A stretch of 64,000 nt of DNA from Streptococcus parasanguinis (GCF_901875555.1 NZ_CABFMD010000002.1:16200-80199), one strand, 5' to 3'. Shown: positions 46,866-56,698, counted from the stretch's first letter. Notes: generated by a model not told the origin, from the sequence alone. Translations and numbers: made by a program.

Positions 46866-48296
46866 TTATTCCGTCCAATTGATCAACGATTTCAATTGAT
46901 CGTCCATTGTATAGGTATAGGTGTCGATATTTCTAGTAAAGTAGTTCTTCAAGTCATTCTCATCAGACATGCTTTGGAAGTCGTACTTCTTAGCATTTTT
47001 CTCAAAGGTTTGAATGGTTTTTCCAGGTTTTTTATGAACGTTGGCTTTTCCATGGTTTTCGACCTGTTCAATAACCGCTATCTTTGAAATGACAAAATAA
47101 CTTGTTTTTGATTTACCATAAGATGTATTGGTAATAGAGTATACATAGACCAATTGAGGGATTTTGGAATCAAATGTACCTCCCCAATCAACTCCATCTT
47201 TGATTGCTGCAAAAGCCATCCCTTCAAATTTTGGAAGGTCTTTATAGTTTCGGTCAGCCGCATAAGCCTTTGCTGCATCCTCTACATTCTTAGAGATGGC
47301 TTCTTGTGTATCCTCATCCACTTTTGACAAGGAAGTCACATAAGCCCCTTCCTCAAAATCAGCCAAGGTAACCTTGTATTTCTTACTGTCTTTTCCTTTC
47401 TCAACAGTTTTACCATCTTTTTTCAATGCATTTTTTCCACTTTCATTGAGACGAATTTCGATTTCGTCACCAACTGCAATAGGATCATTGCTTGATACTT
47501 CTTTACCGTTCAGATAATAATCAAATGGGAAGCCATAGTTAGCCGTTGCTTTTGCAACAATGTCTAGATCTTTTCCTTCAAATTGTGATGGTTTTGATAA
47601 ACTTCCATTTGGAGAAATGCCCTTAATTTTTGGATAAAAACCCTTAAAGGGGTCAGCACCTACAAGCGGGATTAGATCTGCCTCTTGAGTTACAGATGTA
47701 CCAGTAAAGTGAAGGCCAGGTATCATGTCTTCAAGATCACTCTTATCGTAAAGTAATTTGACCGTAATTTTATCGTGATTGTTTAGATTCTTTTGCTTCT
47801 CTACCTTGATCAGTTCATCTCCTTTATAAACACTAAATCCCACTTTTGAAACTAGCTGATCGATATTGTAGTTTGAACTCTCAGTATTCAAGCCTTCTGC
47901 TTCTATCTTTTTCTTGATATCCCGATCTAAATGTTCCTTATTTAAACTAACTGACTTTTCAACAATATAGCCTTCACCATCAGTTCCTTCAAATTTTAGC
48001 TTTACGTAGTCCTCTAAATTAATAGTGTCACTGCTGCTACGGTTTAATAAGAAATAACCCGCAACAGTAATGACAGCAAGAAGGACAAAGATCCCTGCTA
48101 AAATTCCTTTAACGTTTCTTTTTGGTTTTTTAGGTGCTGGGGCTTGAGTTGGACTTGGCCCTAATTGCACTGTCTTTGGTTTAAAAGCAACAGCTTTTGG
48201 TTCAGCTTGTGCAGCTACTTGAACTTTAGCTCCACACTTAGAACAAAAGGCATCACCAGCATTGATAGGTGCCTGGCAATTGGTACAGTTTTTCAT
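46866..48296 (-). CDS. Zinc-ribbon membrane protein, TcaA/YvbJ-like
   Basis: 476 aa. An N-terminal zinc ribbon (CTNCQAPINAGDAFCSKCG) is followed by a proline/lysine-rich linker, a single membrane helix (ILAGIFVLLAVITVAGYFLL, about residues 67-86) and a large extracytoplasmic part with repeated beta-rich domains. The arrangement matches TcaA/YvbJ-type proteins, membrane sensors of glycopeptide and envelope stress in other Firmicutes. It follows an ABC permease by 16 nt and is probably part of that system. Confidence 0.83.
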   Translation of the reverse strand: MKNCTNCQAPINAGDAFCSKCGAKVQVAAQAEPKAVAFKPKTVQLGPSPTQAPAPKKPKRNVKGILAGIFVLLAVITVAGYFLLNRSSSDTINLEDYVKLKFEGTDGEGYIVEKSVSLNKEHLDRDIKKKIEAEGLNTESSNYNIDQLVSKVGFSVYKGDELIKVEKQKNLNNHDKITVKLLYDKSDLEDMIPGLHFTGTSVTQEADLIPLVGADPFKGFYPKIKGISPNGSLSKPSQFEGKDLDIVAKATANYGFPFDYYLNGKEVSSNDPIAVGDEIEIRLNESGKNALKKDGKTVEKGKDSKKYKVTLADFEEGAYVTSLSKVDEDTQEAISKNVEDAAKAYAADRNYKDLPKFEGMAFAAIKDGVDWGGTFDSKIPQLVYVYSITNTSYGKSKTSYFVISKIAVIEQVENHGKANVHKKPGKTIQTFEKNAKKYDFQSMSDENDLKNYFTRNIDTYTYTMDDQLKSLINWTE

Positions 48297-48312
48297 AAAT
48301 CTCTCCTTATTT

Positions 48313-49140
48313 TCATCGAGCGTCCTTACGGACAGAAGTCAATACGAGGGAAGTTGCGACCATAAATAGAGCTGCAAAAGCAAGCAAGACTCCCCAATTT
48401 CCAAGAATCGCAAGTAGATCATAAGCATAGGTTCCTACCCCATCTTTTTGATAAACTTGCCAGTCAGTATGACCTTGAGACGGGACCATATTATTCATAT
48501 TTGCAATCCGAAAGAAGGCCGTTGTTCCCCATCTCGTAATAGTCGCATGTGAGATCCATACTAAAAACGGAATTTTCTCATCCAAGGATTGAAGAAAATT
48601 GGAAAACAGCAATTGAACCATCAATACCAGCGGCATGGCTGTCATCGCTTGGGATGATTTTTTAACAAAGGCTGAAATCAATAAGGCCAACATATCTGAA
48701 GTAAAGATCACTAAAAACAAAGTGATCCCCAAAAGAAATATCTCGCTACCGTTTCCTTGGATACGTGGATAGCGCACAACAATGGTTCCAATCATTAAGA
48801 TCGCTTCCGCAAAACAAAGCACCAACTCTGTTAGCACGCGGGCCGTCACATAAGAAGGTAAGGACAAACCTTTAATTTGGTACTCAAACTTGATGACTTT
48901 TCGCTCGTTACAAATACTGGTCACTGAATTAAAGAGACCAATCCAGAGTGCTGCAGAAATAAACATAATCGAAGAAGTTCTTGTAATATGGTATTTATCA
49001 AAAACTTCATTGGCATCAAAAGCGATCGAAATGATGAAAGGAAGAAGAATCGCTTCTAACACAAAAAATAGAGATTTTTTATTGAGAAGGAGTCGAAGGA
49101 ATTTTCTAAAATAAATCGAGACTTGCTTCTTATCCAGCAT
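48313..49140 (-). CDS. ABC-2 type transporter permease
   Basis: 275 aa, with about six membrane segments. The start at 49140 (MLDKKQVSIYFRKFL) is supported by AGGAGAGGT and overlaps the ATPase gene by 11 nt; the longer in-frame reading overlaps the ATPase gene further and lacks a ribosome site. Topology and the C-terminal half fit the ABCG/ABC-2 permease group, which export lipids, drugs or peptides. Partner of the FHA-ABC ATPase upstream. Confidence 0.87.
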   Translation of the reverse strand: MLDKKQVSIYFRKFLRLLLNKKSLFFVLEAILLPFIISIAFDANEVFDKYHITRTSSIMFISAALWIGLFNSVTSICNERKVIKFEYQIKGLSLPSYVTARVLTELVLCFAEAILMIGTIVVRYPRIQGNGSEIFLLGITLFLVIFTSDMLALLISAFVKKSSQAMTAMPLVLMVQLLFSNFLQSLDEKIPFLVWISHATITRWGTTAFFRIANMNNMVPSQGHTDWQVYQKDGVGTYAYDLLAILGNWGVLLAFAALFMVATSLVLTSVRKDAR

Positions 49141-50470
49141 GGCCACCTCTCCTTTCATTTTCAAACCATTGAACATATTGGTCAACAAGAGCTGCATTTT
49201 CAGCACCTGAAATTTTATGGACGATTTCTTCTAAACTATTAGCTGCAAAGACTTTCAGGGCATTGTCTACAGAGCCAAAGTAACACAGTCTACCACAGCC
49301 TTCCGAACTCTTTCCGACCACCATGACCTTATCAAAAAGATGACGAATACGATCGGGCGTATGCGTGATGACACATAAGATCTTTCCTTCATCTGTAATC
49401 TCTCTCAATGTGGTCATGACCTCCATGACCATGCTTCCATCGACACCTGAATCCGGCTCATCCATAAAGAGGATTTCAGGGCGCGTGATGTATTCCATGG
49501 CAATCGTGAGTTTTTTCTTTTGTCCACCGGATAGAGAAGAGCACTTGGATCCTTTGACAGATTCTAAATCCAGCTTTTTCAGAACAGATAGCACTTCTTC
49601 TTTTCGAAGTTCAGGATTGTCTGCTAACTCGGATGGGCCGTAGAGCTTTGCTGCATCTTCTAGATTCTTATAGACCGTGTCTTCCATTCGGTAATGCTCA
49701 TCCGGAGATTGAGGAGCCAGGGTGATGACCCCTTGTTTCTTCTCATGATTTAACAGATCCACCCCATTAAAATAAGCACTGGTATTTGAATGAACAAGTC
49801 CTGTCACTGCTTCCATAAAGGTTGATTTTCCAGCACCAGATCCACCCAGAATGAGTATCATCTCCTTAGGCTTAAATTCTACTTGAATATCCTTGAGGAT
49901 TGTTTTACGGTTTAAGAGATTTCCGACTGTTACATCTTGAATAGCAATCGTTAGTGATGAATGAGAAAACTGCGACCCCTCAGCAGATGATTGAGAAGAA
50001 CTGACAGGTCCTGTTTGAAGCTCTTGGTAAATAACTTGTTCTCCCAGTCGCACAACCAACTGATCAGATAAGATGGCACAATCAATTGAAGCAAGCGAGG
50101 ACAGATCCATCGGAAAAGCATCTTTTGCAATGGTCTTCCACTCAAGAGATTGCATTTCAAAAATAATGAATTTTGACCGAAAAACATGGCCATCGGCGTC
50201 ACAAAGGTGGATAATGGAGCGGTGATTTAATCGAGCCCGTCCATTAGTCGAGTAGGTGACACCATCCACCTCGATCATCCCAGATAAACACTCAAAATAC
50301 CATTGATCATTTAGAAAATGAAAACTGGCTATAGAAGGGGACTGAAAATCATCAGCCAAATGCAAATCTGCCTGACTTTCTTGAGAGATACCATCAACGC
50401 TTAAGCCATCAAAAAGTGGAATAGCGGTGAATTCCTGATTGAGATAGGTATAGATGGTTGGATTCTGCAT
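49130..50470 (-). CDS. ABC transporter ATPase with N-terminal FHA-like domain
   Basis: 446 aa. The C-terminal ABCG-type ATPase has Walker A GGSGAGKST, signature LSGGQKKK and Walker B ILFMDEPDSGVD. Residues 1-160 form a beta-rich region (FQSPSIASFHFLNDQWYFEC ... VDGVTYSTNGRARLNHRSII) of the FHA type. FHA domains bind phosphothreonine, so transport may be tied to Ser/Thr kinase StkP signalling; that is inference. GAAAGG precedes the ATG. Operon: ATPase, permease, zinc-ribbon protein. Confidence 0.85.
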   Translation of the reverse strand: MQNPTIYTYLNQEFTAIPLFDGLSVDGISQESQADLHLADDFQSPSIASFHFLNDQWYFECLSGMIEVDGVTYSTNGRARLNHRSIIHLCDADGHVFRSKFIIFEMQSLEWKTIAKDAFPMDLSSLASIDCAILSDQLVVRLGEQVIYQELQTGPVSSSQSSAEGSQFSHSSLTIAIQDVTVGNLLNRKTILKDIQVEFKPKEMILILGGSGAGKSTFMEAVTGLVHSNTSAYFNGVDLLNHEKKQGVITLAPQSPDEHYRMEDTVYKNLEDAAKLYGPSELADNPELRKEEVLSVLKKLDLESVKGSKCSSLSGGQKKKLTIAMEYITRPEILFMDEPDSGVDGSMVMEVMTTLREITDEGKILCVITHTPDRIRHLFDKVMVVGKSSEGCGRLCYFGSVDNALKVFAANSLEEIVHKISGAENAALVDQYVQWFENERRGGHAG

Positions 50471-50582
50471 GCATGTAGACCTTTCAAAATAAACGAATTT
50501 GCTAGACAGTCAAAACCACCCTATGGATGGGTGGTTCAAACATTATGGCATATACTCCACGAGCGATTTTCTAGCTAGTAGC

Positions 50583-50921
50583 TTAGCGAATTTGCTCAAA
50601 ATGCAAATGAACGGCAATATGGTCACCATAGCCACTACGCTCCAAATCGCGTTGCAAGCGATATGAAATGTAGTGTTCTGCAATGGTAATATAGCCTGCT
50701 CCTAGCAAACGTTGTTCCACTAATGATTGGATCATACTGATGGTTGCGCGTTCTACTTGGGCTTCATCCAAGTCCATGGCAACTTTCTTGGTCACTTGAG
50801 CTAGGTTTTGTCGCAAATCATCTGTCAAAACATAGACAACTTGCGCAGCTTTCAAAATAGCTTGGTAAATTTTATCTGGGTTGAATTCAACCACTTCTCC
50901 ACTACGTTTAATGACTTCCAT
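50583..50921 (-). CDS. Stand-alone ATP-cone domain protein
   Basis: 112 aa. Almost the whole chain is an ATP-cone (VIKRSGEVVEFNPDKIYQAILKAA ... VERATISMIQSLVEQRLL ... YRLQRDLERSG). ATP-cones normally sit at the N-terminus of ribonucleotide reductases or in NrdR, where they sense dATP/ATP. There is no zinc finger (so not NrdR) and no catalytic domain. GGAG is upstream. It could be a trans-acting allosteric or regulatory subunit; function unproven. Confidence 0.82.
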   Translation of the reverse strand: MEVIKRSGEVVEFNPDKIYQAILKAAQVVYVLTDDLRQNLAQVTKKVAMDLDEAQVERATISMIQSLVEQRLLGAGYITIAEHYISYRLQRDLERSGYGDHIAVHLHFEQIR

Positions 50922-51061
50922 CGGAGTCTCCTTTATTTTAAATTTTCATGAATACTCCATTTCCCTTAGAAAGAAATGAAGACCTACTACTTTATTATAT
51001 AATTTTTTTGCCAAGAATCAAAGCTCTTTTCAGGAATCATTGTGGTTGATTGGATAAAAAA

Positions 51062-51676
51062 CTAACGATCACTTTTCTCCATGACCACCTCTTCTTTTTT
51101 ATAGCTGTAGGTCAATCTCCAAAGATGGTCAGAGACATGGTCCAAACGGAAAGTCTTCAAAATCTTCTTCAGAGGTAACTTCTCCATCTCTACTTTTCTA
51201 AGAAGTTCCACGAGTAGTTCACCACCAGCATTGACAGCAATCAGCTGATCTTCGTCACTATCATATTGGAGAAGGACTGTTTTAGTCGGTTTATAGAGAA
51301 CATTATAGAGATTATAGGCTCTATCAATTTCAAAATGTTTATCCTTGTCAGCTTCTCTTGAGTAGCGGTGTATTGTAAGCGGCCCGATTTGAAAAGCCCC
51401 TGCTAAACTAAAAACAAATCCTAAAGCCGCTATCGATTCCCAAAGAAGATTGAGTAGCTTGGAATCGAAGTCAAATATGAAATGAACTAGGAACAAAATA
51501 ATTCCTGTACCAAATCCAATTAAAAGTAAGAGTGCACCGATGCATCCAGCTTTTTCGCCTGCTTTAATGGTCGGTTTATCGTAGATTATCACACCTTCTA
51601 ACTTTTCAAGACTATGACGTTCTTTAAATTTTTCTAGTTCAGATTTTTCTGAATCCGTTTTCTCTATCTCTGACAT
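51062..51676 (-). CDS. Hypothetical two-TM membrane protein
   Basis: 204 aa. Charged, coil-like N-terminus (residues 1-40, rich in E/K), two membrane helices (CIGALLLLIGFGTGIILFLVHFIF and LLWESIAALGFVFSLAGAF), and a cytoplasmic C-terminal domain of about 95 residues. Not recognised. It starts 20 nt after dapA ends on the same strand and may be co-transcribed with it. Confidence 0.72.
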   Translation of the reverse strand: MSEIEKTDSEKSELEKFKERHSLEKLEGVIIYDKPTIKAGEKAGCIGALLLLIGFGTGIILFLVHFIFDFDSKLLNLLWESIAALGFVFSLAGAFQIGPLTIHRYSREADKDKHFEIDRAYNLYNVLYKPTKTVLLQYDSDEDQLIAVNAGGELLVELLRKVEMEKLPLKKILKTFRLDHVSDHLWRLTYSYKKEEVVMEKSDR

Positions 51677-51696
51677 ACATTCCTCATGACATTTTT

Positions 51697-52632
51697 TTAA
51701 TAATCCGGTCTTAAAACACCTGTAATGATCTCTTTGGTTGCATGGTAATCCCCATCTACTACCACCTTGATGATGCGTTTCGCTTCTTCTGCCGGTGCTG
51801 GTACCAAGGGCAAACGAGTGGGACCAGCTTCAAACCCCATATAGTTTAAGACAGCTTTGACAGGAGCTGGACTCGGATAAGAGAAGAGAGCATTGACTTT
51901 AGGGATAAATTGACGTTGAATGGCCGCAGCCTTTTTAATATCATTGTGTTCAATGGCTTGGAACATCTCATACATCTCATCTCCATTTGTATGAGAAGCT
52001 ACTGAAATCACCCCATCAGCCCCAAGGTTCATAGCGTGGAAAGCATCTCCGTCTTCCCCCGTATAGACTAGAAATTCTTCTGGCTTGTGTTCAATCAAGT
52101 AGGCCATATTGGCAAGGGTTGTACACTCTTTAACCCCAATAATATTTGGGTGTTGAGCCAATCGAAGCATGGTTTCAGGTGTCATTTCCACTACCACTCG
52201 CCCTGGAATATTGTAGATAATAATTGGAAGATTGGATGCATCCGCAATGGCTTTAAAGTGTTGATACATTCCTTCTTGAGATGGTTTGTTGTAGTAAGGG
52301 ACGATAGCCAATCCTGCTGCAAAGCCACCAAAGGAATCTACTTCTTTGACGAACTCGATCGAATCGCGAGTTTCATTGGTTCCGACACCAGCGATCAAAG
52401 GAACCCGACCATTGACAATCTTTTGAACGGCCGCAAAGAGTTCCAATTCCTCATCGTGGGTTAGGGTTGGACTTTCCGCAGTCGTACCAGCCAAGAGAAT
52501 CCCATCTGTATGATGAGCCAGGAGGTGCTCGATCAAGGCAGGAAGGGCATCAAAGTTAATGGTTCCATCTTCATGGAAAGGGGTGATAAATGCAGTGATG
52601 ATTTTACAATCTTTTAAATCGTTATAAGACAT
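51697..52632 (-). CDS. dapA: 4-hydroxy-tetrahydrodipicolinate synthase
   Basis: Condenses pyruvate and aspartate semialdehyde, the first step specific to lysine/DAP synthesis; lysine is the cross-bridge residue in streptococcal peptidoglycan. 311 aa; Schiff-base lysine in IIGVKECTT and tyrosine in [29 protein letters not shown] at 52632 is the family start, with GAAAGG upstream. A longer reading to 52671 is unlikely. It follows asd, supplier of its substrate, separated by a repeat element. Confidence 0.95.
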   Translation of the reverse strand: MSYNDLKDCKIITAFITPFHEDGTINFDALPALIEHLLAHHTDGILLAGTTAESPTLTHDEELELFAAVQKIVNGRVPLIAGVGTNETRDSIEFVKEVDSFGGFAAGLAIVPYYNKPSQEGMYQHFKAIADASNLPIIIYNIPGRVVVEMTPETMLRLAQHPNIIGVKECTTLANMAYLIEHKPEEFLVYTGEDGDAFHAMNLGADGVISVASHTNGDEMYEMFQAIEHNDIKKAAAIQRQFIPKVNALFSYPSPAPVKAVLNYMGFEAGPTRLPLVPAPAEEAKRIIKVVVDGDYHATKEIITGVLRPDY

Positions 52633-52667
52633 AGAAAAACCTTTCTCTATATAAGAAAGAGGCTGGG

Positions 52668-52924
52668 GCATCCTTGCCTTTGCCTCATGATCTGTTCATA
52701 AAACAAGTTGATTTGCTAGGTAGCTAAGGAAGAAATCAAACTCTTCGAGTTACTGATTTCTGAATCGTGACGCAGTGGTTGATTGGAACTACTCATGTTT
52801 GCAACATTCGTACTTCCTAATCAACTGTGCGGGGGGAGTATAAAAGTCCTGTGGACTTTTATAGCCTGAGCCTTAAATCATAAAAGCGAAGGAGAAATCA
52901 AACTCTTCGAGTTACTGATTTCTG
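52668..52924. repeat. Composite repeat between asd and dapA
   Basis: Contains two identical 31-bp palindromic units (52732-52762 and 52894-52924), each with nested arms GAAATCA..TGATTTC and ACTC-TTC-GAGT, a hairpin ATAAAAGTCC/GGACTTTTAT near 52838-52861, and the motif GACGCAGTGGTTGA (52769-52782), whose reverse complement also occurs in the 21315 repeat. The region opens with GAGGCTGGGGCA. It resembles the streptococcal mobile hairpin repeats and contains no gene. Confidence 0.72.
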
Positions 52925-52933
52925 TTTTGCTCC

Positions 52934-54010
52934 CTATTTCAATTCAAATTTCAATTCAGCTGTTGGGCGTACAAGTCCACGTTCATGAAGGGTTTCTGCA
53001 ATTTGGACTGAATTCCAAGCGGCACCTTTAAGGAGATTATCTGAAACCACCCACATGTGGATTCCTTTTTCAGCATCCAAGTCTTTACGGATACGTCCAA
53101 CGAAGGTATCACGTGAACCGACAGCATTAACTGCTTGTGGGTAGATTTGGTGTGCAACATCATCTTCAAGAACAGCACCTGGGAAGGCAGCAATCGCCGC
53201 TTTCACTTCGTCAATTGGAGCTACTTCTTTTGTTTCAATGTAAACCGACTCAGAGTGAGCTGACAAGACCGGAATCCGCACGCAGGTTGCCGATACGGCA
53301 ATGCTATCATCTTCCATGATTTTCTTGGTTTCGTTTGTCATCTTCATTTCTTCGTAAGTATAGTCGTTTTCAGTGAAGACGTCGATTTGAGCCAAAGCGT
53401 TAAAGGCGATTGGGTAGTGCTTCTTATCGCCACCACATGGTAAGATATTCGCTTGGACATCACGTGGATTAACACCATCATTTAATACTTCTTTCAACTC
53501 ACGTTGGGTTTCAAGAATGGCACCCATACCAGCTCCTGATACAGCTTGGTAAGTGGACACAATGATTCGGTCCAAGCCCCATTTTTGGCGAACTGGCTCA
53601 AGAGCGACCATCATTTGAATAGTTGAGCAGTTAGGGCAAGAGATGATTCCATTGTGAGCATCAAGCGCATGTGCATTCACTTCAGGAACAACCAATGGGA
53701 CGTCTGGATTTTGACGGAAATAAGAAGTGTTATCCACCACTACTGCGCCTGCTTTTACAGCGTATGGTGCATATTTAGCAGATGTCGAACCACCAGCTGA
53801 GAAAAGGGCAATATCAACCCCTTCAAAAGCATCTTCAGTCGTTTCCTCGATGGTCACATCTTGACCTTTGAATTGCAAGACTTTTCCTGCAGAACGTGCA
53901 GACGCAAGGTAGCGAATCTTATCGATTGGAAGACTTGATTCTTCCAACATTTTGATCATTTGTGCACCAACGGCACCTGTGGCACCGACAACAGCAACTG
54001 TATATCCCAT
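52934..54010 (-). CDS. asd: Aspartate-semialdehyde dehydrogenase
   Basis: Reduces aspartyl phosphate to aspartate semialdehyde for lysine, threonine and methionine synthesis. 358 aa; NADP motif [12 protein letters not shown], catalytic Cys in [11 protein letters not shown]. Start at 54010 ([12 protein letters not shown]) with AGAGGAT upstream. It has its own promoter (54056-54084) downstream of the asd RNA terminator. Confidence 0.96.
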   Translation of the reverse strand: MGYTVAVVGATGAVGAQMIKMLEESSLPIDKIRYLASARSAGKVLQFKGQDVTIEETTEDAFEGVDIALFSAGGSTSAKYAPYAVKAGAVVVDNTSYFRQNPDVPLVVPEVNAHALDAHNGIISCPNCSTIQMMVALEPVRQKWGLDRIIVSTYQAVSGAGMGAILETQRELKEVLNDGVNPRDVQANILPCGGDKKHYPIAFNALAQIDVFTENDYTYEEMKMTNETKKIMEDDSIAVSATCVRIPVLSAHSESVYIETKEVAPIDEVKAAIAAFPGAVLEDDVAHQIYPQAVNAVGSRDTFVGRIRKDLDAEKGIHMWVVSDNLLKGAAWNSVQIAETLHERGLVRPTAELKFELK

Positions 54011-54055
54011 AGTTAATCCTCTTTCAAAATTTTCTAAAAATTGAGTATTTGTACT

Positions 54056-54084
54056 ATTATACAACTTTTTAGCATAAATGAAAA
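54056..54084 (-). promoter_or_regulatory. asd promoter
   Basis: Minus-strand TTTTCA (54084-54079), 17-bp spacer, perfect TATAAT (54061-54056), about 45 nt before the asd start. Confidence 0.65.
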
Positions 54085-54096
54085 GTCCTGAAGGCA

Positions 54097-54250
54097 CAAA
54101 AAAATCCTGATCCGAAGATCAGGATTCGAGGCACCTTTCGGTGAGAGCAGCCGGTTCACACAACTACTCAAGGTCCGCTCCTGCGTTACAATTGAATGTA
54201 GACCTCCTCAGCGCAAAAGGCTCCTAAGAACCAATCGACTCATCGCATGT
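54097..54250 (-). ncRNA. asd RNA motif
   Basis: A minus-strand RNA of about 140-150 nt with its own promoter (54255-54282) and a strong terminator (AATCCTGATC-TTCG-GATCAGGATT then T run, 54126-54097). It lies directly upstream of asd. Location, size and hairpin-rich content fit the asd RNA motif described from comparative genomics in lactic acid bacteria. Because it ends in a terminator and asd has a separate promoter, it could be a stand-alone small RNA rather than a riboswitch. No T-box (GGGTGG) or lysine-riboswitch core is visible. Confidence 0.7.
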
Positions 54251-54254
54251 GACT

Positions 54255-54282
54255 ATTATAGCATAATAGATCACAGAGTCAA
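54255..54282 (-). promoter_or_regulatory. Promoter of the asd RNA
   Basis: Minus-strand TTGACT (54282-54277), 16-bp spacer, TATAAT (54260-54255). Confidence 0.75.
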
Positions 54283-54341
54283 GCGGTTGATTTATACAAA
54301 TACTTTCTTACTTCCCTCATGCTAATATAACTACTCCTATA

Positions 54342-55916
54342 TTACATCAAAGGGCCAAACAAAGAAAAAAGATAACCACTCAAACGATGAACTAGAGGCA
54401 TTTTAGACAAACTTTCCAAGGTGACTTCCTCAGAAATAGCTTGGGTGTCCTCAAAATCCTGAACAATTTTGAGCACTTCTAGATTTTTATAAAAATAAAC
54501 CCCATTTTCAAAATTTTGATAAAGACTTCGGTAGTCTGTGTTAATAGTACCTACAACAGCTTGTTGGTCGTCAGAAACATAAACTTTAGCATGGACAAAA
54601 CCTGGCGTATAGCGGAAAATACGAACGCCAGCATCCAACAAGACTTTAAAGTAAGTAGTAGCAATGTCAAAGGCATACTGTTTATCAGGAATCCCTGGCA
54701 TAATAATACGGACGTCCACACCTCGTATGGCCGCAAAGGTCATAGCTCTTACGAGTTCATCATCCAAAATTAGATAAGGGGTCATAATATGGACGTAATC
54801 AGTTGACGTATTCAGAAGATGTAAGTAAACATTTTCTGCAACCTTGTGATAGGTCAGGGGCGAATTGCCGTAAGGGAGAACAAAGCCTTGACTCTCTCTT
54901 TTTTGAGGTTTTTCTTGGAGATATCGCTCCATATCAGCTGGATCTTCTACTCCAGTCACTGACCACATGGTCAAAAAGAGAGCCTTGAGAGTTTGCACAG
55001 CTGAGCCGTCTAATCGAATCGCAGTATCCTTCCAATGACCAAAACGCTCTCGTTTATTGACATACTCATCAGCAATATTAACGCCACCGGTATAACCAAC
55101 TTGACCATCAATTACTGTAATTTTTCGATGGTCTCTGTAATTGTAGTAAGTTGAGAGAATTGGCTTAATTGGTGAGAAGGTCTGAGCTTTAATACCAACC
55201 TTGTGTAACCTCTCGATATAATCGTAGGACAAGGTGGTCATCTCATTCATCCCATCAAACATAACACGGACATCCAGTCCTGCCTTAGCCTTCTCCTCCA
55301 AGATGGTTAATATCTCACCCCACATGATACCTTCATCAATGATGAAATACTCCATGAAGATGTACTGTTCAGCCTTTTTCAAATCCTCTAACAAAGCCGG
55401 AAGCATTTCATCTCCAAGTGGGAAATAGGTAACATTGGTGTTTCCGTAGATAGAAAACTGAGCCGGACTCTGCTCCAGAAAATAAGCCAAACGCTGTAAT
55501 TGACGATCACTATGAGATAAATAATCTGCAACTTCTGGATCAGTACTCAAATAGTCGGAAGCTTGCTGAGTAGCTTCCACAAGACTCTTTTTCAAACGTC
55601 TAACACCAAAATCAGCGAGAGAAAAGTAGAGCAGAGCTGTCCCAAAAATTGGAAAGAGAGCAATGATAATCAACCAAGATAGTTTGGAACGGGAGTCCAT
55701 GGAACGATTAAGCAAATAAAAGAAGGTAAAGACACTCAACAAGTGTTCCCATAAAATAATGGATGGGAAATGCTCTTGTAGGCTAACATAAGAATAGATT
55801 AGGAAGGCAAGTTCAAGACAGAAAAAAAGGAAAATAGGTACCTTGCGATTAAGCAGGATTTTTGCCCATTTAGAAGGCTTCTGAGGCAATAGTCGGGCAC
55901 TTATTTCTTGGGACAT
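54342..55916 (-). CDS. cls: Cardiolipin synthase
   Basis: Phospholipase D-type enzyme joining two phosphatidylglycerols into cardiolipin at the membrane. 524 aa: two N-terminal membrane helices (VPIFLFFCLELAFLIYSYV; LSWLIIIALFPIFGTALLYF) and two HKD motifs (HRKITVIDGQVGYTGG and HAKVYVSDDQQAVVGT). Stand-alone gene. Confidence 0.93.
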   Translation of the reverse strand: MSQEISARLLPQKPSKWAKILLNRKVPIFLFFCLELAFLIYSYVSLQEHFPSIILWEHLLSVFTFFYLLNRSMDSRSKLSWLIIIALFPIFGTALLYFSLADFGVRRLKKSLVEATQQASDYLSTDPEVADYLSHSDRQLQRLAYFLEQSPAQFSIYGNTNVTYFPLGDEMLPALLEDLKKAEQYIFMEYFIIDEGIMWGEILTILEEKAKAGLDVRVMFDGMNEMTTLSYDYIERLHKVGIKAQTFSPIKPILSTYYNYRDHRKITVIDGQVGYTGGVNIADEYVNKRERFGHWKDTAIRLDGSAVQTLKALFLTMWSVTGVEDPADMERYLQEKPQKRESQGFVLPYGNSPLTYHKVAENVYLHLLNTSTDYVHIMTPYLILDDELVRAMTFAAIRGVDVRIIMPGIPDKQYAFDIATTYFKVLLDAGVRIFRYTPGFVHAKVYVSDDQQAVVGTINTDYRSLYQNFENGVYFYKNLEVLKIVQDFEDTQAISEEVTLESLSKMPLVHRLSGYLFSLFGPLM

Positions 55917-56049
55917 ATAGGCTCCTTTGGCATAAAGAATTGGCTCACAGTTCAGAGCTCTTTCTACGATTTCTCAACTATTAGTATCATTCTAGCATGG
56001 GTACATTACATAGTCAATTTGTAAACTTTGATCAGATATTTCTATCCTT

Positions 56050-56559
56050 CTACCATATTTTTCTGACAGGCCCATCCAAGGTCTTTTGCATCCAGACGAT
56101 ATCATGCCACTGATTAAATTTAAAACCAATCTTTGGGAAATGAGCGACTTGGACATACCCTCGCTTTTTATGCATGGAAATGCTGGCTTCATTAGGAACT
56201 GCGATACAAGCCAAGAAACGAAGATAACCACGTGCTTTCAGCTCCTCTTCTAAAGCTTCATAAAGAGCTGATCCAATCCCTTTTCCACGCGTCTCTTTAG
56301 CGACATAAATAGATAATTCCACAGTCCAATCATAGGCAGCGCGTGCATAATAGGTGGAAGCATAGGCATAGCCCACAACTTTCCCTTCAACTACTGCGAC
56401 CAAATAAGGAAATTGAGCCAGCGTTTTTGTGATGCGCCTTTCGAATTCCTGAACAGTCGGCACATCAACCTCAAAGGTAATGGCTGTCTCTGTCACATAA
56501 GGTTGGTAAATGGCCCGAATGGCCTTCGCATCAGCTAGCTGAACAGAACGAATGATCAT
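56050..56559 (-). CDS. GNAT acetyltransferase, phosphinothricin-acetyltransferase-like
   Basis: 169 aa. Starts MIIRSVQLADAKAIRAIYQPYVTETAITFE, the usual PAT/MnaT beginning. The acetyl-CoA loop is KETRGKGIGSALYEALEEE and the C-terminal part reads ACIAVPNEASISMHKKRGY. Members acetylate phosphinothricin-like compounds or methionine derivatives. Start 56559 follows GGAG; a longer frame to 56613 lacks family similarity. Confidence 0.87.
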   Translation of the reverse strand: MIIRSVQLADAKAIRAIYQPYVTETAITFEVDVPTVQEFERRITKTLAQFPYLVAVVEGKVVGYAYASTYYARAAYDWTVELSIYVAKETRGKGIGSALYEALEEELKARGYLRFLACIAVPNEASISMHKKRGYVQVAHFPKIGFKFNQWHDIVWMQKTLDGPVRKIW

Positions 56560-56665
56560 GGTATCTCCTTTTTCGAATACTCCTAGTATAACGAGAAGCC
56601 CAGCAACTGTCAATGAAGGACCGTAATGAACTGATAGTTTTACTTTTTAGCAAAAAGAATGATAT

Positions 56666-56698
56666 AGAAAAAGGTTGAGGAATCTGGTCTCAACCTCC
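56666..56698 (-). terminator. Terminator of the ABC exporter operon
   Basis: Minus-strand AGGTTGAG / CTCAACCT (56696-56689 / 56679-56672) followed by a T run. Confidence 0.8.

Noticed and set aside
54108..54250. T-box or lysine riboswitch upstream of asd
   Set aside because: No GGGTGG T-box sequence and no lysine-aptamer core could be found; the asd RNA motif fits better.
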